NCBI GenBank assembly: GCA_018340805.1
Contig: JACMZG010001908.1
Span: 19,394,379-19,458,378, forward strand
DNA: 64,000 nt
Origin: Microvelia longipes
Lineage: Eukaryota; Arthropoda; Insecta; Hemiptera; Veliidae
Reading direction: 5' to 3'
Part shown: piece by piece, positions 10,701 to 22,900 of the stretch
Layout of the letters: every line of letters begins with the position of its first letter
Numbering within the stretch: the stretch's first letter is position 1
The notes under the pieces: model-generated
Told to the model about the DNA's origin: nothing
Database searches by the model: none
Seen by the model: only the letters and a program-made list of their open reading frames with translations
Position numbers and translations under genes: made by a program

Positions 10701-12370
10701 AGAAATAATTAAGACTTATTCTTATAAAATTTTATACTCGTTAAACCTTGCTAATTTCTATTAAAATGCAATTATTTACAGATCATCATCAAAATTCATC
10801 AAATAGTATTTACAATAGAAAAAATCATTGTTTTTCAACAAACTGATACAACTAACAAAGATTTTATTTCTTAAATGTTAATTTTGAATTGTGGGACAAA
10901 TAAGAGGATAACTAAATTTATAATCTCAAGTATAAATAGCCTCAAACTAAAAATAGTATTTTTAAAAATTTGCTAAAAGGAAAAATAAAATATAACAGTC
11001 TAACAGTATACAAAAAGACTTTAATAAAATTTTGGACTAGCTTATAAGTGTGTCAGACTAAGGAGAAAGCACTTGCCAAGTTACACTTCACAACAGTGGT
11101 GTAGCCAGGATTCGCTCAAGCAGGTGGTGCTTTACCAACAAAAAATGCAAAGAGAGGTAAGACCCACAGAATGGTATAGAGATAGGGTAGAAATTTTTTA
11201 GTAGAGCCATGTAATTTTTTTATAGAAAATTGTGACTATAAATTTCTTTTTTTTAATTGCTTAGAATTGTATACATGTAGAATGTTGAAGTTGATTGATA
11301 TGAAGAGTCAAAGTAATATGCAGTAACTAAAATCAACATTTAAAGAGAAAAAGTCACTACATAAAAATATTGTTTCTAAGGAAAAATGAACTAACTACAA
11401 AACATTTTAAATCTTAATATTTCAAGGATTAAATTTTTTATAGAAATTAATTTTCTCAAATAATCTGACACACCTAAAATTATTTTCAGGAAAACTTCAG
11501 TATATTCAACAATAATGATAATAATTTTCCTTTTAAAAAATTATCACATTAATACATTTTTAACAAGGAAAAAATCTCTAAAAAAATTATCTTAATAATG
11601 ATTAGATAAATAGGTCATAAAATGAATATCTAGTTAACAAAAAAATATATAATAAAAATACATATTATTAAATTATTAGTACTTGAAAAAGGCAACATAA
11701 TAAATAATTTTATATTTATCATTTGAATAAATATTTAAATAAAAAAAAACATACATGGCTTTGGGGCTAGATAGCTCAATACAGAGGTACGTACATAAGA
11801 GGTTCATTCCACAATACCTTTTAATAGAGACCGGTCATCTAAAACATAAAGGTCCTAACACCACTACAATTGCTTTTTAAAATAAATAGTTAAAGTACGG
11901 CAAACTTATGTTTTAATGATCATTAACAGATCTTAAAGTCTCAAGGTTTAATCAATGGCTGAATAGCTTAGACAGCAAATTATCATCTACAATTGGAGAT
12001 TAACAAATTAAACCTAGCTCATGGTCTTGAAGTAGCACTTAGCCAGGTTAGGATTTGTTTTAAAAATGCAGATAGATTATTGTTATGTCACCAAAAATTC
12101 ACATAAATCCAATTCAGTTTAGTCAAATCAAGCCTGAATAGAAGGAATAGTAGCACTAACTTCACACACAGTGATTTATACAATCACAATCTTCATCAGT
12201 TTTGTGAAATATTGGTAATGATGAATAAACTGAAATGTTTGAAAGACCACCTTACGTTAATTCTTCCTGTTTCAAAAGCAGGAAAATTAAGTTCAGATAA
12301 AATTATTAGGACAGTAGTCACATAAAATCTCAATATAGAGAGATCTTTAGTCGAGTAAAATATGATAAGA
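7721..12370. other. Intergenic stretch, no gene recognised
   Basis: AT-rich DNA without a convincing coding region. Contents seen: a GATGTTCGTTGGAGCAAAT block near 8895 related to sequence in the 1.26-kb duplicated segment near 1015; a short (TA)n array at 9069-9090; and GTGGTGTAGCCAGGATTCGC near 11096, a phrase often found at transposon ends. The minus-strand frame at 10059-10325 shows no domain. The proximal part below 12370 should hold the VPS26 3' UTR. Confidence 0.6.
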
Positions 12371-15300
12371 CTAGGGTTGTTGTTTAGTCTCTTGTGGTAA
12401 CACTGAACTATCTTCTTCCTCATCATTGTTATGGTTAGTTTCTAATGGTGAGGTTTCTGCTGGTAAGGGTTGCTTATCTGAGGGTAAAGGCAATGGTCCT
12501 GTTTCCATAGGTGAGGCGGGAGTTTCTGTGGGTGAAGTAGGAGTTGAATTATCAGGGGCTAGAGGCGGACCATCTCCCCCTGCAGGAGATTCAATAGCAG
12601 GAGGAGATTCAGTTTGTAAATCTTGAAAAGTATGATCTCTAGTAGGCGTTTCAACAGGTGCTGGCTGTTGATCTGAAGCTTTAGGCCCTCCTTCTTCACT
12701 CACTAGATTTTTGGGAACATGGGCAGCAGCACCATTGCCTTTACCCCTATCTACTTTCCTCCATAATGTAATTTCCTGTAACAAAAATGAATAAATAAAT
12801 TTACAATACATAATGAAACAGAAAATGAATCCATGCAAACAAATTATGACTTTAATACATGCAAAATTAGTATACATTTGCGGGACACAGTGGTCCAACT
12901 CCCCTGGAAAAAGCTGTTTTAGGTGGACCTGCTTTAAGTTCACTGTTTCTCTACTAGAGACAGGTTGGTTCACCTTGTACAGCATATATAAAATAATTAT
13001 TTCTTCATTTTCAAGATTAAAATGGATCTTTAACAATGTTAAAAATTGTATTAATTATTTTAAATGTAAAATTTTTATAAATGTAAATTTGTATTAATAT
13101 TTTTAATATTAATTTTATATATAATATAAATGATGTGTTATTTATAACTAGACCTGATAACATGATAACCATGACGTGCAGAAATCGAAATTAATTTGCG
13201 CGTTCATTATGTTTCTATTTGTCCTTATAAAGGAAAAAAATTCTAAATTTATCTTTTTTTCCAAACAAATAATCTTATGAAAACTAAATTGGTTTTAAAT
13301 TATGACAAATAATCTTGTCATCTTCAATCAAAGTCATTCATTTAAAAAATAATAAATAAATAATAAATTTTCATCGCATCTGCGACACTGCCACCGACTG
13401 ATGCGTCTTCATTAGTTTCATACCTCAATGGGGTATAAATGACTGATAGGTCGTAATATTATTTTCTTCCCTGTTCTTATATTGCTGTCAGAACTTTTAT
13501 TTAATGAAATTATTTTTCCAAGTTTCCAGTGTTGTCGAGGTCGTTTGTCTTTATCCTCGACAAGTTCAAAATTGTCTTATTTGCTTTCTTTCAAAACATA
13601 GACGTCTCATCTCGATTTAAAACTGATAACAATATTGATGTACAAAGTGAAAACTAGCACTCAGTGTGGTAGCTGATGCAACCAGTCCTTGTTTTTTAGG
13701 ACCACTCTCTAATGAAATGACCAAACTCTATGAATTTCTACATCACTTTATTTTAAGTTATTGTTACAGTAAAAAGTACCTGCTGTTTAAAATATCTTCT
13801 ATCTTCTTCATCCATGAGGACTAAATTAAGAAAATATTTGACAGAGAATTTCTTATTAATATCTTTCATGGTCGGAGTAAGATCATAACAAGATAGAAAT
13901 AATCTTATGGGAATAGATTCCCCCCTTACGGGAGCACCATCCATTATCTCATACTTAACTATAGTATCATTTTCAACAAACGTATTGGGACCTGAAATCA
14001 TAAAATATACCATTAAATTAGAAAAAAGCCTTCTCTTGAAAGCTTATTACCTTATATACCTCTAAAAAGCATGTCTACAAGAAAGACTTATTACCAAGCA
14101 TTAAAATTCCATGACGTAAGGTGATAAAAAGTTAAAATAAAATTATCACAATTCATTAACAGATTATGAGTGTAGGCATACTCATAATCTGTTAGTAGAC
14201 TCATATCATGTCACATTGTTTAGATTTTTTTTAGACAATACATAATAGCAGCCACAAGTATTAGGGTTTGTAAGTTTTATAATTAAAAATAAGATTAGAC
14301 TTAAAGAGAAGCAATCCAGAGATAGAATTCAGGGTGGAGAAATTATAGGTTCAGTTAGATAATATGGAGATAATAAATATGGTAAAGATAATTAAATAAC
14401 AAAAAATGGTAATTAATTAAAATAAAACAATAATAATTTACAAAAAAAAGCAATAAATGTTATAATAAAAAAGTTATAAATCTAATAATTAATTTACAAA
14501 GATAATTGGTTTCTAAGCCATTGCTTTTTCAAACATTGAAAATGATTATGAGGAAGAGGAGTGTGTGAGAAAAATATTTGCACCTTATTATGTATTATAT
14601 TATTATTATGCTTGGGTGATAATACTACTGAACTAAGTTATAGAGATTTTCACTGAATATATAGACATAAACATTTCAGAAATGGGATTTAACTATTTAC
14701 TACTCGAGCACACATAATAAATAAGCATAAACATTGATCAGTTTATGAATACAGTAGTACCAGGTAGTTTCAAAGCTAATACAATCACATTCCTGCATTG
14801 ACCTAAATGTTGTTTCAACAACATATTCAGAACAAACTTTTGTCTCAACAACCTCAGAACACTTTTGTGGTAAAATAAGATGAATTATACAAGTCTATAT
14901 ATTTTAGGAGACTAAGAAGTAATTTTGTCTAAACTATGGAAGAATTAAATATAATTTTAATTTATTGTATTTTCAATAAGTTTGGAAAACTCAATTAATT
15001 TTTACCTATTTGGTTTAAGCCAACTCGGTAAATCCCATGACTGGTTTCATTCATAAACTACTACAGTCCTGTATAAACTTCTTTCTTCTTAACATAATCA
15101 GCTGTTCCTTCACCCTTCCAACTGACTAAGACAAGTATAATAAAATACTTCCTTGTGCATCAGAAGTAATAACAGGACTGTAGGTAAGAGTTGAAGAAAT
15201 AAAAACAAGGAACCCAGAGGAAGACTTAAAACTAGTTAAATTAAAGCTCACCAGAACCTGTGGTTTCTCGTTTAATGATGGCAATCTCCATGTGTTTCAA

Positions 15301-18300
15301 TTTTATCCTCACTAATAGGAAATAGATTTTCCCTATGATTACATCCTTTAAGTGATACCTACAAGCAAACAAAAATAATATTGGAATATATGAACAACAT
15401 AATAGAAAAAATTTATTAAAAAAAATAAGTAAAATAAAAAAAATCCAATTAGGGTCTACCTTTTTTAACCAAATTATCGATGGAAAATTATTCTCATTTT
15501 AACACAGGATATGAGATTTTTTTTCATTTCTTAGCATATATTTAATGTTGATAGTCCAAGAACAGGATAATAAAAAAATAATTATTGTGGCAACGTTACG
15601 GCCAAGCTGGCCATAATCATGCATTAAAAAGAATACACAAAATACACCATGTTTGTATTTTCTTTTTAAGACATGATTGTGGCCAGCTTGGCAAAAACAT
15701 CGCCACAATAATTAATTTTTTATTATCCCGTTCTTGTAATATCAACATTAAAAATAATTTAAAAGGGATACAGTTCAATTTCTTAGCATTGCAATAGGTG
15801 CTTCTTTTGAGTATTGCCTTTCTCATATTTATTTAATTATTATGAAATAATTTAAAGGTAGAACATTTTAATACTATTAATTAAAATATGTTTTACAAGT
15901 TCGAGGTCATTAAAGTATAAGTATTTATACTGACAGAGGTCTGGGGTTTCCATCCCAGGTTATGTCCTCAGTTTATTTACAATTATAGTTCAAATTATCA
16001 CCAACCTAAGAATACAATTGGAGCGTGACAGTTGACACTACCACCTGAGGTAGTTCCTGCAGGGGTTATCCCTGATGAGCCGCAAGGCTCTAAAGTGGCA
16101 TTAATATACTATATTATTAAAGGACTCTTCTTCAATCATTGACTGTAATAATAAAACATATACTCACTTGCTCTTATTATATTCAAACTCTATATGTAGA
16201 CATTCTTCAATTCCAACCTCCATTTTAATACTATTATTCATTTCAGGATAAGATGATAAAGTATGAACTATAATATCCTTCTCTTCTATAATATCTGTAA
16301 TTCTTCTTACTACAGTTACTCTTAATAGGTATCTAATGAGAAAAAAGTAAAAACAGTATATTATTTTAAGTAAATAAACTAAAATGATAACAGGGCTCCT
16401 CAAAATACTGCAAGCTTTACAAACTATTTTGAAGAGAAATTTAAATAGTTTATCTTTAGTTGCACTAAAAAGTCAGTTATTGTAAAAAGTGGAATTCAAC
16501 AAACTCTTCCTGAAAATATTTATTGAGCACTTCTCCACTCATTGAAGCAAGTTTTTCGAATCTGTTTAATAACTTACTTTATGTACATATCATGTAACTT
16601 TGGAGTTCACACCAATCACGCCATAGTCAAACTTATAGTTAGGAAATAGTTATATGTGTTAGGGTAGGGTCATAAAAGAAAGTATAACAGAGCATTTCAA
16701 TCGATAAAGCTAAATAATAAGTATAAATCCAAATATATTTAAAAACAACCACACAAAGATGGCCACATATATTTTAACATCCACAAAGATGTTAAATAAA
16801 ACGATTATTCTGTAATTCAGCTCTCTAAAGAGTTATAATTTAACAAAACAAATTGAACTACAACAGACCATCCTATACTAATACATCACAGAAGTTAAAC
16901 TAGTTTACATTTTGAAACAATGCTATTGGTCGGTTTAAATTCATAACAAACAAATGATAGAATTTAGTTATTTGAATCTGTATCCAGGCACACTCCTGCA
17001 ATAATGGTTACTTAACATTATTTAAATAATTAACTTTGCTCATAGCTATAGTATAGCACACAGTTATAATCAGTTGATAGCGTGAGTAAGTAGTGTTGAG
17101 AAACCAATGAGGATGGCCTTAAATGAAATTGAAGGAGTGTTTTAACATCCATGTATGAGTGTTATATATAACACGCATACATCAATTCATAACATTCAAT
17201 GAAAACAAAAAGATAATAAGCTCGTTCATACCTGAGACGGACATTACATCCAGTATATGATTCATATGGCTTTTCTACATTAAGGAACTCAAAATTATAA
17301 GTGGTTGATTGCATGAGTTCACCAGGTCGAGCCAACTCTTTAACCAAGGATGTAAACTCATGATGATTGCCTCTATCATAATAAAGCTCTATCTGACCAA
17401 TAAATTCTATTTTAATACCTTGATGCTCCAATTTGCTACCAGCCTTTTTTAATTTAATATTAACCTAAAATATATTAATATAATATTATTATTAAAAATA
17501 TTATTCACAACGCAATAAATCTTTTTAACCAGCAAATAATTGAATCATTAAACGGATCTGGAAAAAAGTCATTTAATACTAATAATAACATTTCAAATAC
17601 AAAGATTTCTTCATCTATGAGGAAAGTTATAATGAGTATGAAGTACATAATGTAATTATAGTTAGTCAAAAAGGTTACACGTCAAATATGATCTCTCAAG
17701 ATATATATACAGCGTATCGGGAGAGTGATCTGGATTCTATCTCCCTAGTGCTAATGAAATCCAACTAGATTATCTTGGCATGATTTTTACAGCGTATTTA
17801 GCTAATATACTTAATACAATCCACAGATTTAGTACATGTTACCTGTAGTGGGGGTACATGTAACATTAAATTACATGTACCGTAATGTAGTGAAATAAAA
17901 TCAACAAGTGAATTCACTCCTCTCCCAAACCTCAGTGAGATCCCATTAAAAATTTAAAGTAGGTGGATGTAAGAGCATAAATACATGTTTTAATTAGAAT
18001 TAACTGATATGGTTTAATAGCAACGAGCACAATGACACAACATAACCTACTTTGTCTACAGTTTTGCTACTTTCACACCTAGCAGATAAAACTTTCTTTT
18101 GTTGATACTTGGCAGACTTTTCTCTGCTTAAAATACAGCAGAGAAGTCAAGTTATAGATTAATCTATAATACTTATTCTTATTATGTATGGAAACGTAGC
18201 ATTTTACAGAGCATTCTAAAAACACTATTTACTTGAATATGAAATGGTCAATCAAGACAGTGTCACTAGACATAGGGTAAAAACACACCTACATTCTATT

Positions 18301-18902
18301 AGCATACAAAATAGCTAATAAAATTATAGAGCATCAACTAGCAGAAACAATGTGGGTAGTTGCCCCACCTATCTAAGAAAGTATATAACACTTATATTAT
18401 CCATCTACTTACAAAATATAGAACTATTTATACTCCTTATTTCAAATAGGAGTAACAATAGTTTAAAGGAATCCACAATAAGAGTACGACAGAATCAAAC
18501 CTGATAAATTTGATTACAGAAAGGAAACAATGTTCCTCAAAAACAAATTGCCTAAAGCCTGTGATAGTAATAATAAGGCAAAGAAACAAAACAAACCTTG
18601 CCAGTTACACTCTCTCCATCATAATAAAGATAATGCCTCTCTTTTTTCCCATCTTCTGATTTGATATCAGCTAAAGTACGGGTGTCGGTACCGTCTAGTA
18701 CTATCTCCACAACAGCACTTTGACCGAAACCGAAAAAACTCTGTAATTAAAACAAACAATAATTGATAACGCATACAACTAAATATGTATATAATTGTAT
18801 TAATATAATTAACACATAAAGGATTCCTATTTGATTTTAAAATGTAAAAAAGAACTTGAAAGAAGGTTAATCACCAAGACAATTTTAGACATAACATACC
18901 AT
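12371..18902 (-). CDS. Vps26: Vacuolar protein sorting-associated protein 26 (retromer subunit), 7 coding exons
   Basis: VPS26 is the arrestin-fold subunit that, with VPS35 and VPS29, forms the retromer cargo-recognition complex on endosomes. Exons (high to low): 18900-18902 (only the ATG, followed at once by donor gtatgt), 18597-18740, 17232-17464, 16168-16332, 15252-15358, 13780-13991, 12371-12775. All junctions are GT-AG, phases match, and the total is 1269 nt = 422 aa plus stop. Diagnostic blocks: SFFGFGQSAVVEIVL, HQGIKIEFIGQIELYYDRGN, FLNVEKPYESYTG, SSYPEMNNSIKMEVGIEECL, EYIMDGAP-type YEIMDGAPVRGESIPIRLFL, and DINKKFSVKYFLNLVL. After EITLWRK the last exon encodes a ~128-residue Pro/Glu/Thr/Ser-rich acidic tail. 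The protein is thus longer than vertebrate VPS26A (about 327 aa); insect homologues can carry long tails. Family assignment is very secure; the one-codon first exon is inferred from the ideal donor and matching phase. Confidence 0.96.
14157..14192. other. Small perfect inverted repeat in a VPS26 intron
   Basis: AACAGATTATGAGT and ACTCATAATCTGTT form a perfect 14-bp stem with an 8-base loop. It lies in the intron between the exons at 13780-13991 and 15252-15358. Function unknown; possibly the remnant of a small foldback element. Confidence 0.6.
15541..15752. mobile_element. Foldback (long inverted repeat) element in a VPS26 intron
   Basis: Two ~80-bp arms are inverted copies of each other. 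The left arm includes AATGTTGATA, CCAAGAACAGGATAATAAAA, AATAATTATTGTGG and GGCCAAGCTGGCC; the right arm has the complements, ending in AATATCAACATTAAA. The symmetry explains why both strands carry near-identical spurious peptides containing QAGHNH. The 11-mer TTTCTTAGCAT occurs just outside both ends (15526-15536 and 15779-15789), a candidate target-site duplication. No transposase is encoded. Confidence 0.8.
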
Positions 18903-19907
18903 TATTCTTGTTGATAATTAAACTTATTTTTTTAAAATTTAACAAAATATAACAAATAACTAAACGATATAACATAAAACCATATTAAAAGAACCGTCCA
19001 ATTATTATTTATCACTTAAATTAATTGATGTTTGATCCAACATCCTTCGCAAGATACAAAACCTTGATTTTTTCGTTACGTCACAGGTCATTGCCGCCAT
19101 CACACCGATAAAAAAATGCATTTTCATTTTTAAATTTTTTGCAGCCTTCTTTGCTCTTTATTAAAGAAAGAGAAATCATTACTTTTTACAGGATATTTAT
19201 TATTAAAAATTGTTAAGGAATTTCTACATTGTTAACTTATCTTGCGGTAAATTTTTAATTTGTTGTATGTACTCGTCCTAAGTCATACACAGGGGGGGGG
19301 GGCGAAGGTATTTAATTACATTATATTTTATTTAACTAACAAATTTGTTTGAAATATCTTTTATAAAAACAAAAATTAAACAATTATCAACTGATAATTA
19401 CTTTTGACCAGGCGAAAATTAAAAAAATAATGATGATTACTATTTGGTTGTTCTAAAGCGCTGAGTAAAAGCTTGTATGTTGAAACTGCTTGATAAAAAA
19501 CGCATGCGCACATCTTTTGTCTAAACATGTGACATGCAAATACATAGAGATATATACTAGAGGGGGCATAGCCTATCTTAATACATTGAGAGGCCTGAAA
19601 CATTTTAGTGGGGCTCTCAGGGGCTCTGTGTAACCTCATTGAAACCTCCTCCAAGAGGAAGTTGTGGTTATAATTAATCAATTGTTTTCGGCTTCCCGCA
19701 AATTGTTTGTGTTGTGATCTGTATTTTAAACATTCTACTATATAATTTACTGTTTTTTTGTTCTGTTATAATAATCGAATGTGGTCAGGTTACTTTTTTT
19801 CAAAATTCAACCAATAGGGCCCCTCTAGTAATATATCTCTATGTGCAAATATGTAAACAATAATAAAATTTATATATTTATCAAAAGTAGTTGAATTAAG
19901 ATTAATA
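18903..19907. promoter_or_regulatory. Divergent intergenic region between VPS26 and NOL12 start codons
   Basis: The two start codons face away from each other about 1 kb apart (18902 on minus, 19908 on plus). Promoters and 5' UTRs of both genes should lie here, with the MITE at 19543-19843 occupying nearly a third of it. A G-run of about 10 sits near 19291. No confident TATA box or initiator could be assigned by eye. Confidence 0.55.
19543..19843. mobile_element. MITE, 301 bp, with terminal inverted repeats and 8-bp target duplication
   Basis: The ends are inverted repeats of about 23 bp (start CATAGAGATATATACTAGAG, end complementary with one extra T). The element is flanked on both sides by TGCAAATA (19535-19542 and 19844-19851), a perfect 8-bp target-site duplication as made by hAT- or P-type transposases. 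No transposase is encoded. The right end lies 64 bp upstream of the NOL12 start codon, so the element may be part of its promoter or 5' UTR. A piece related to its left interior occurs at 48973-49030. Confidence 0.88.
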
Positions 19908-22900
19908 ATGAATTTCGGCGATGAAGATGATAAAGGTCCAGTTTTAACCAAAAGGAGAAAACCTATCAATAGAAAAACAAAAGTACAAGTTGTTTTTGAT
20001 GAAAAGGCTCGAAGGTATCAAGTTTTGTCTTCTTCTTTAAGCGATTTTGTTTATTTTTGTGAATTAATATGAGATTGGAATATGTTATCCCTTGTATAAA
20101 TCCAAAGGGCGACCATGAAACTAAAAAAAGGAATGTGATGTTGCTTACTTAATGTGATGTACAACTTAATTTAAGGGAAGGGGTGTAATTACTCCAAATA
20201 TACAGCGCATCAAATCCGCGGTTTCTTATTCATCCACTAGTTAAATACGCTGCATAAACCATGTAAAAGGAATCCTATCCTATGCGCTAGAACTGGGGAG
20301 ACGGAATCCAGTCCACTCTGCTGGAATAGGGTTAGTAAAAACAGGAATAGCAGTGGTAGGGGGGGGGGGGCGCTACTACAGTTTTTGCACCACCTATGTA
20401 ATACTTATTACTCTTATATAGAAGGTTTAACCACATCAATCTTCAATCGTACTATTTAATCATAAATAAACAGGAGATGGTACCATACAAGCACAAATTT
20501 TATTTAGAAATGAACATTAAATTTGGTTTGAAGTAGGTTCAAACTTTACTTATCAATGTAGGACTTTTGATTTGCTTGGTAATATCCAGATTTAATTTAA
20601 CTATAGCGTAAAAACTTCACTAATAACTTCAAAATAAAAATATATCTGCCAAGATTTAAAATTTTCTTAGAAACATTTCATTTTATGGTTTCTAGAATGA
20701 AGTGCTATGTGTCTATAAATTACAAGTTTTTTAATTATTGCTAGTAAAAAGTAAAGAATTTAAAAGTCATTATTACAAATAGACTGCCAACATCCAAACA
20801 AAATTTTCTTATTCTGTTTATCAAAAGTGGTACACATTGCTTTCAAATAGTCAATTTTAAACATTTTTTGGTACCTCCTTAGATTAGACCCAGGAGTGTT
20901 GGACTTAAATAGAAAGGGTAGTCAACACATGAAATTGACGCTAGCCAGTGGCAGAACTTCAATTTTTGGGCCCTCCCGCAAAAAAAAATTTGCTGGGCCC
21001 CTCTGGTCCTTTTTACAAAACTAACAAAGCCTCTCTTTCTGCAGGTTTTGTATATTTAATTAAAATCAGTAGACTGTACAATTTGTACAGTCTAATAAAT
21101 TGATTAGGACTACATAAAATAATTTAAAATGCCGTGTAGTAAAATAAATTGAAAACACTACCTGGATGTACTTAAAAGTTTATAGCCTCACATTAAAGTT
21201 TTCTTAAGTAGGAATGCTATTTTATGTACTTTAATAATATTAATACACAATACAATTAAACAATATCAATTTTTAATGATAATGTGACAAAAAATTATTA
21301 TACTACTACTTCAAACCAAAAGCAGAATTCACTACAAGATAAGAGAAGAACAGAGCACTTTGGCAGTTATTATTGTTTTATTATTTTTTATTTATTTCTC
21401 GGCCTCGGTATTACAATCTTAATTTACCCTCAACCCTGTTTATCCTTCTTATTTTTATCATTTATTATCTCTCATAATTTTATATGTTATAAAAATTATG
21501 TACATAATCATGGTTATGGTTTATACAAGATAAGAGTTTTATTTACAATTTTCTACCATTATATATATTATTGTTCGCGTCTTCTAAAAAATCTCGATAG
21601 AGGGGAATTTTTTTTGAGGCCCCCTGAGCCCACTACAAGCTTAGGAGTCACCTAAACTAAAGAAATGCCCATTTTTTATTTTACTTACTTGAAAAATATT
21701 GACTTTTGAGTCGAGGTACAAGGTTCTGGTAAAAAATACAAAACAAATCAGAGTGATTTGTTAGATGATGAAGCACTGATAGGAAGTAATGGTGGCTGAA
21801 GCCACCATTTTTTAATTGTTAATAAGAAATAATAAAGAATGTCGCTAAAGAGAATTCTGCAAAATCTGATAACATATCATACCTGTCCATTCTCTTTAAA
21901 TGTTGATTAAGGTATATCTCTCTGTTATATTTTTAAGATTTTATTATGCTATCTAGAATTGCTGTAGATAAGAAAGAATTATTTTTAAGACCTTTTCTTA
22001 TTACATAAAAGTTATTTTTCAAAAGTTAGTTTCTACATAAATATGAATTAATCATTTTAAAAGGACATTGAGATTTGAGACTAAAAACCAGGACAAAGTT
22101 GAAAAACCAGACAACCCTATGCTGTTCACTGTAAGCACCGTTAGAGATGGTCATATTTAGTGTATAACCATTTTAACAGACATTATTTCACACAAATAAC
22201 ACCAAGTTTTACTGATTAACTTTTAAAATTATATATCAATATTATGTTAGGAAATCACGATTTTTATCTATATTCTTTATTTTTAACTTTCTTTCAACTT
22301 AATTTTTGAGTTTACCTTCCCTCTTAAAGCCCCAATATTTTGGCGGGTTACCTAACAAAATTACCTTCATCTTAAATACACTGTGAGAACGTAGTAATTA
22401 TTTCCATGTACCACATCACAAATTCTGCTTGCCACCTTAAGTGTATACATAATATCTAAAACAAAGTTTTACTAATGGAACAAAGAATAAAAAGTCTCCA
22501 CAGTTAAAGATTTTATCCGAAGTAAAGTAAAGCGTTTTCAATCTAACAAGAGGTCATCTCCAGTGCCTAATGAACAAAAATGACCAAAAAATATCAAAAC
22601 AAAACCCAATTACAATATTACTATAATATAATTATACTAAAGAAAACAGATAAATAATAGAAATGGATTGATAAAGAAAAAATAAATTAGCGTTAAAGTT
22701 TTACTACATTACATCTTGAAATATACTAGGGCCTATAAGTTGAGGCTAAAACAAGGCTTCAGATAGATTTGAATGGACCGTATCAAATAAAGTTAAAAAG
22801 TGACTTGACCTCAGCTTGATGTGTTAAAGTGGTGTTAAGTTATAACACTTTAGCTTGTCTTGAGAAAAATTTTAGAACCTATAAAATATTTTAAAACCTA

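Noticed and set aside
12426..13097. Plus-strand frames of 66 and 94 aa
   Set aside because: The first is the shadow of the VPS26 last exon; the second lies in the adjacent intron and shows no domain.
15499..15826. Similar peptides with a QAGHNH motif on both strands
   Set aside because: Products of the palindromic foldback element, not genes.
21284..21655. 123-aa hydrophobic frame in NOL12 intron 1
   Set aside because: Ile/Tyr/Phe content follows from AT richness; no splice context, signal or family likeness.
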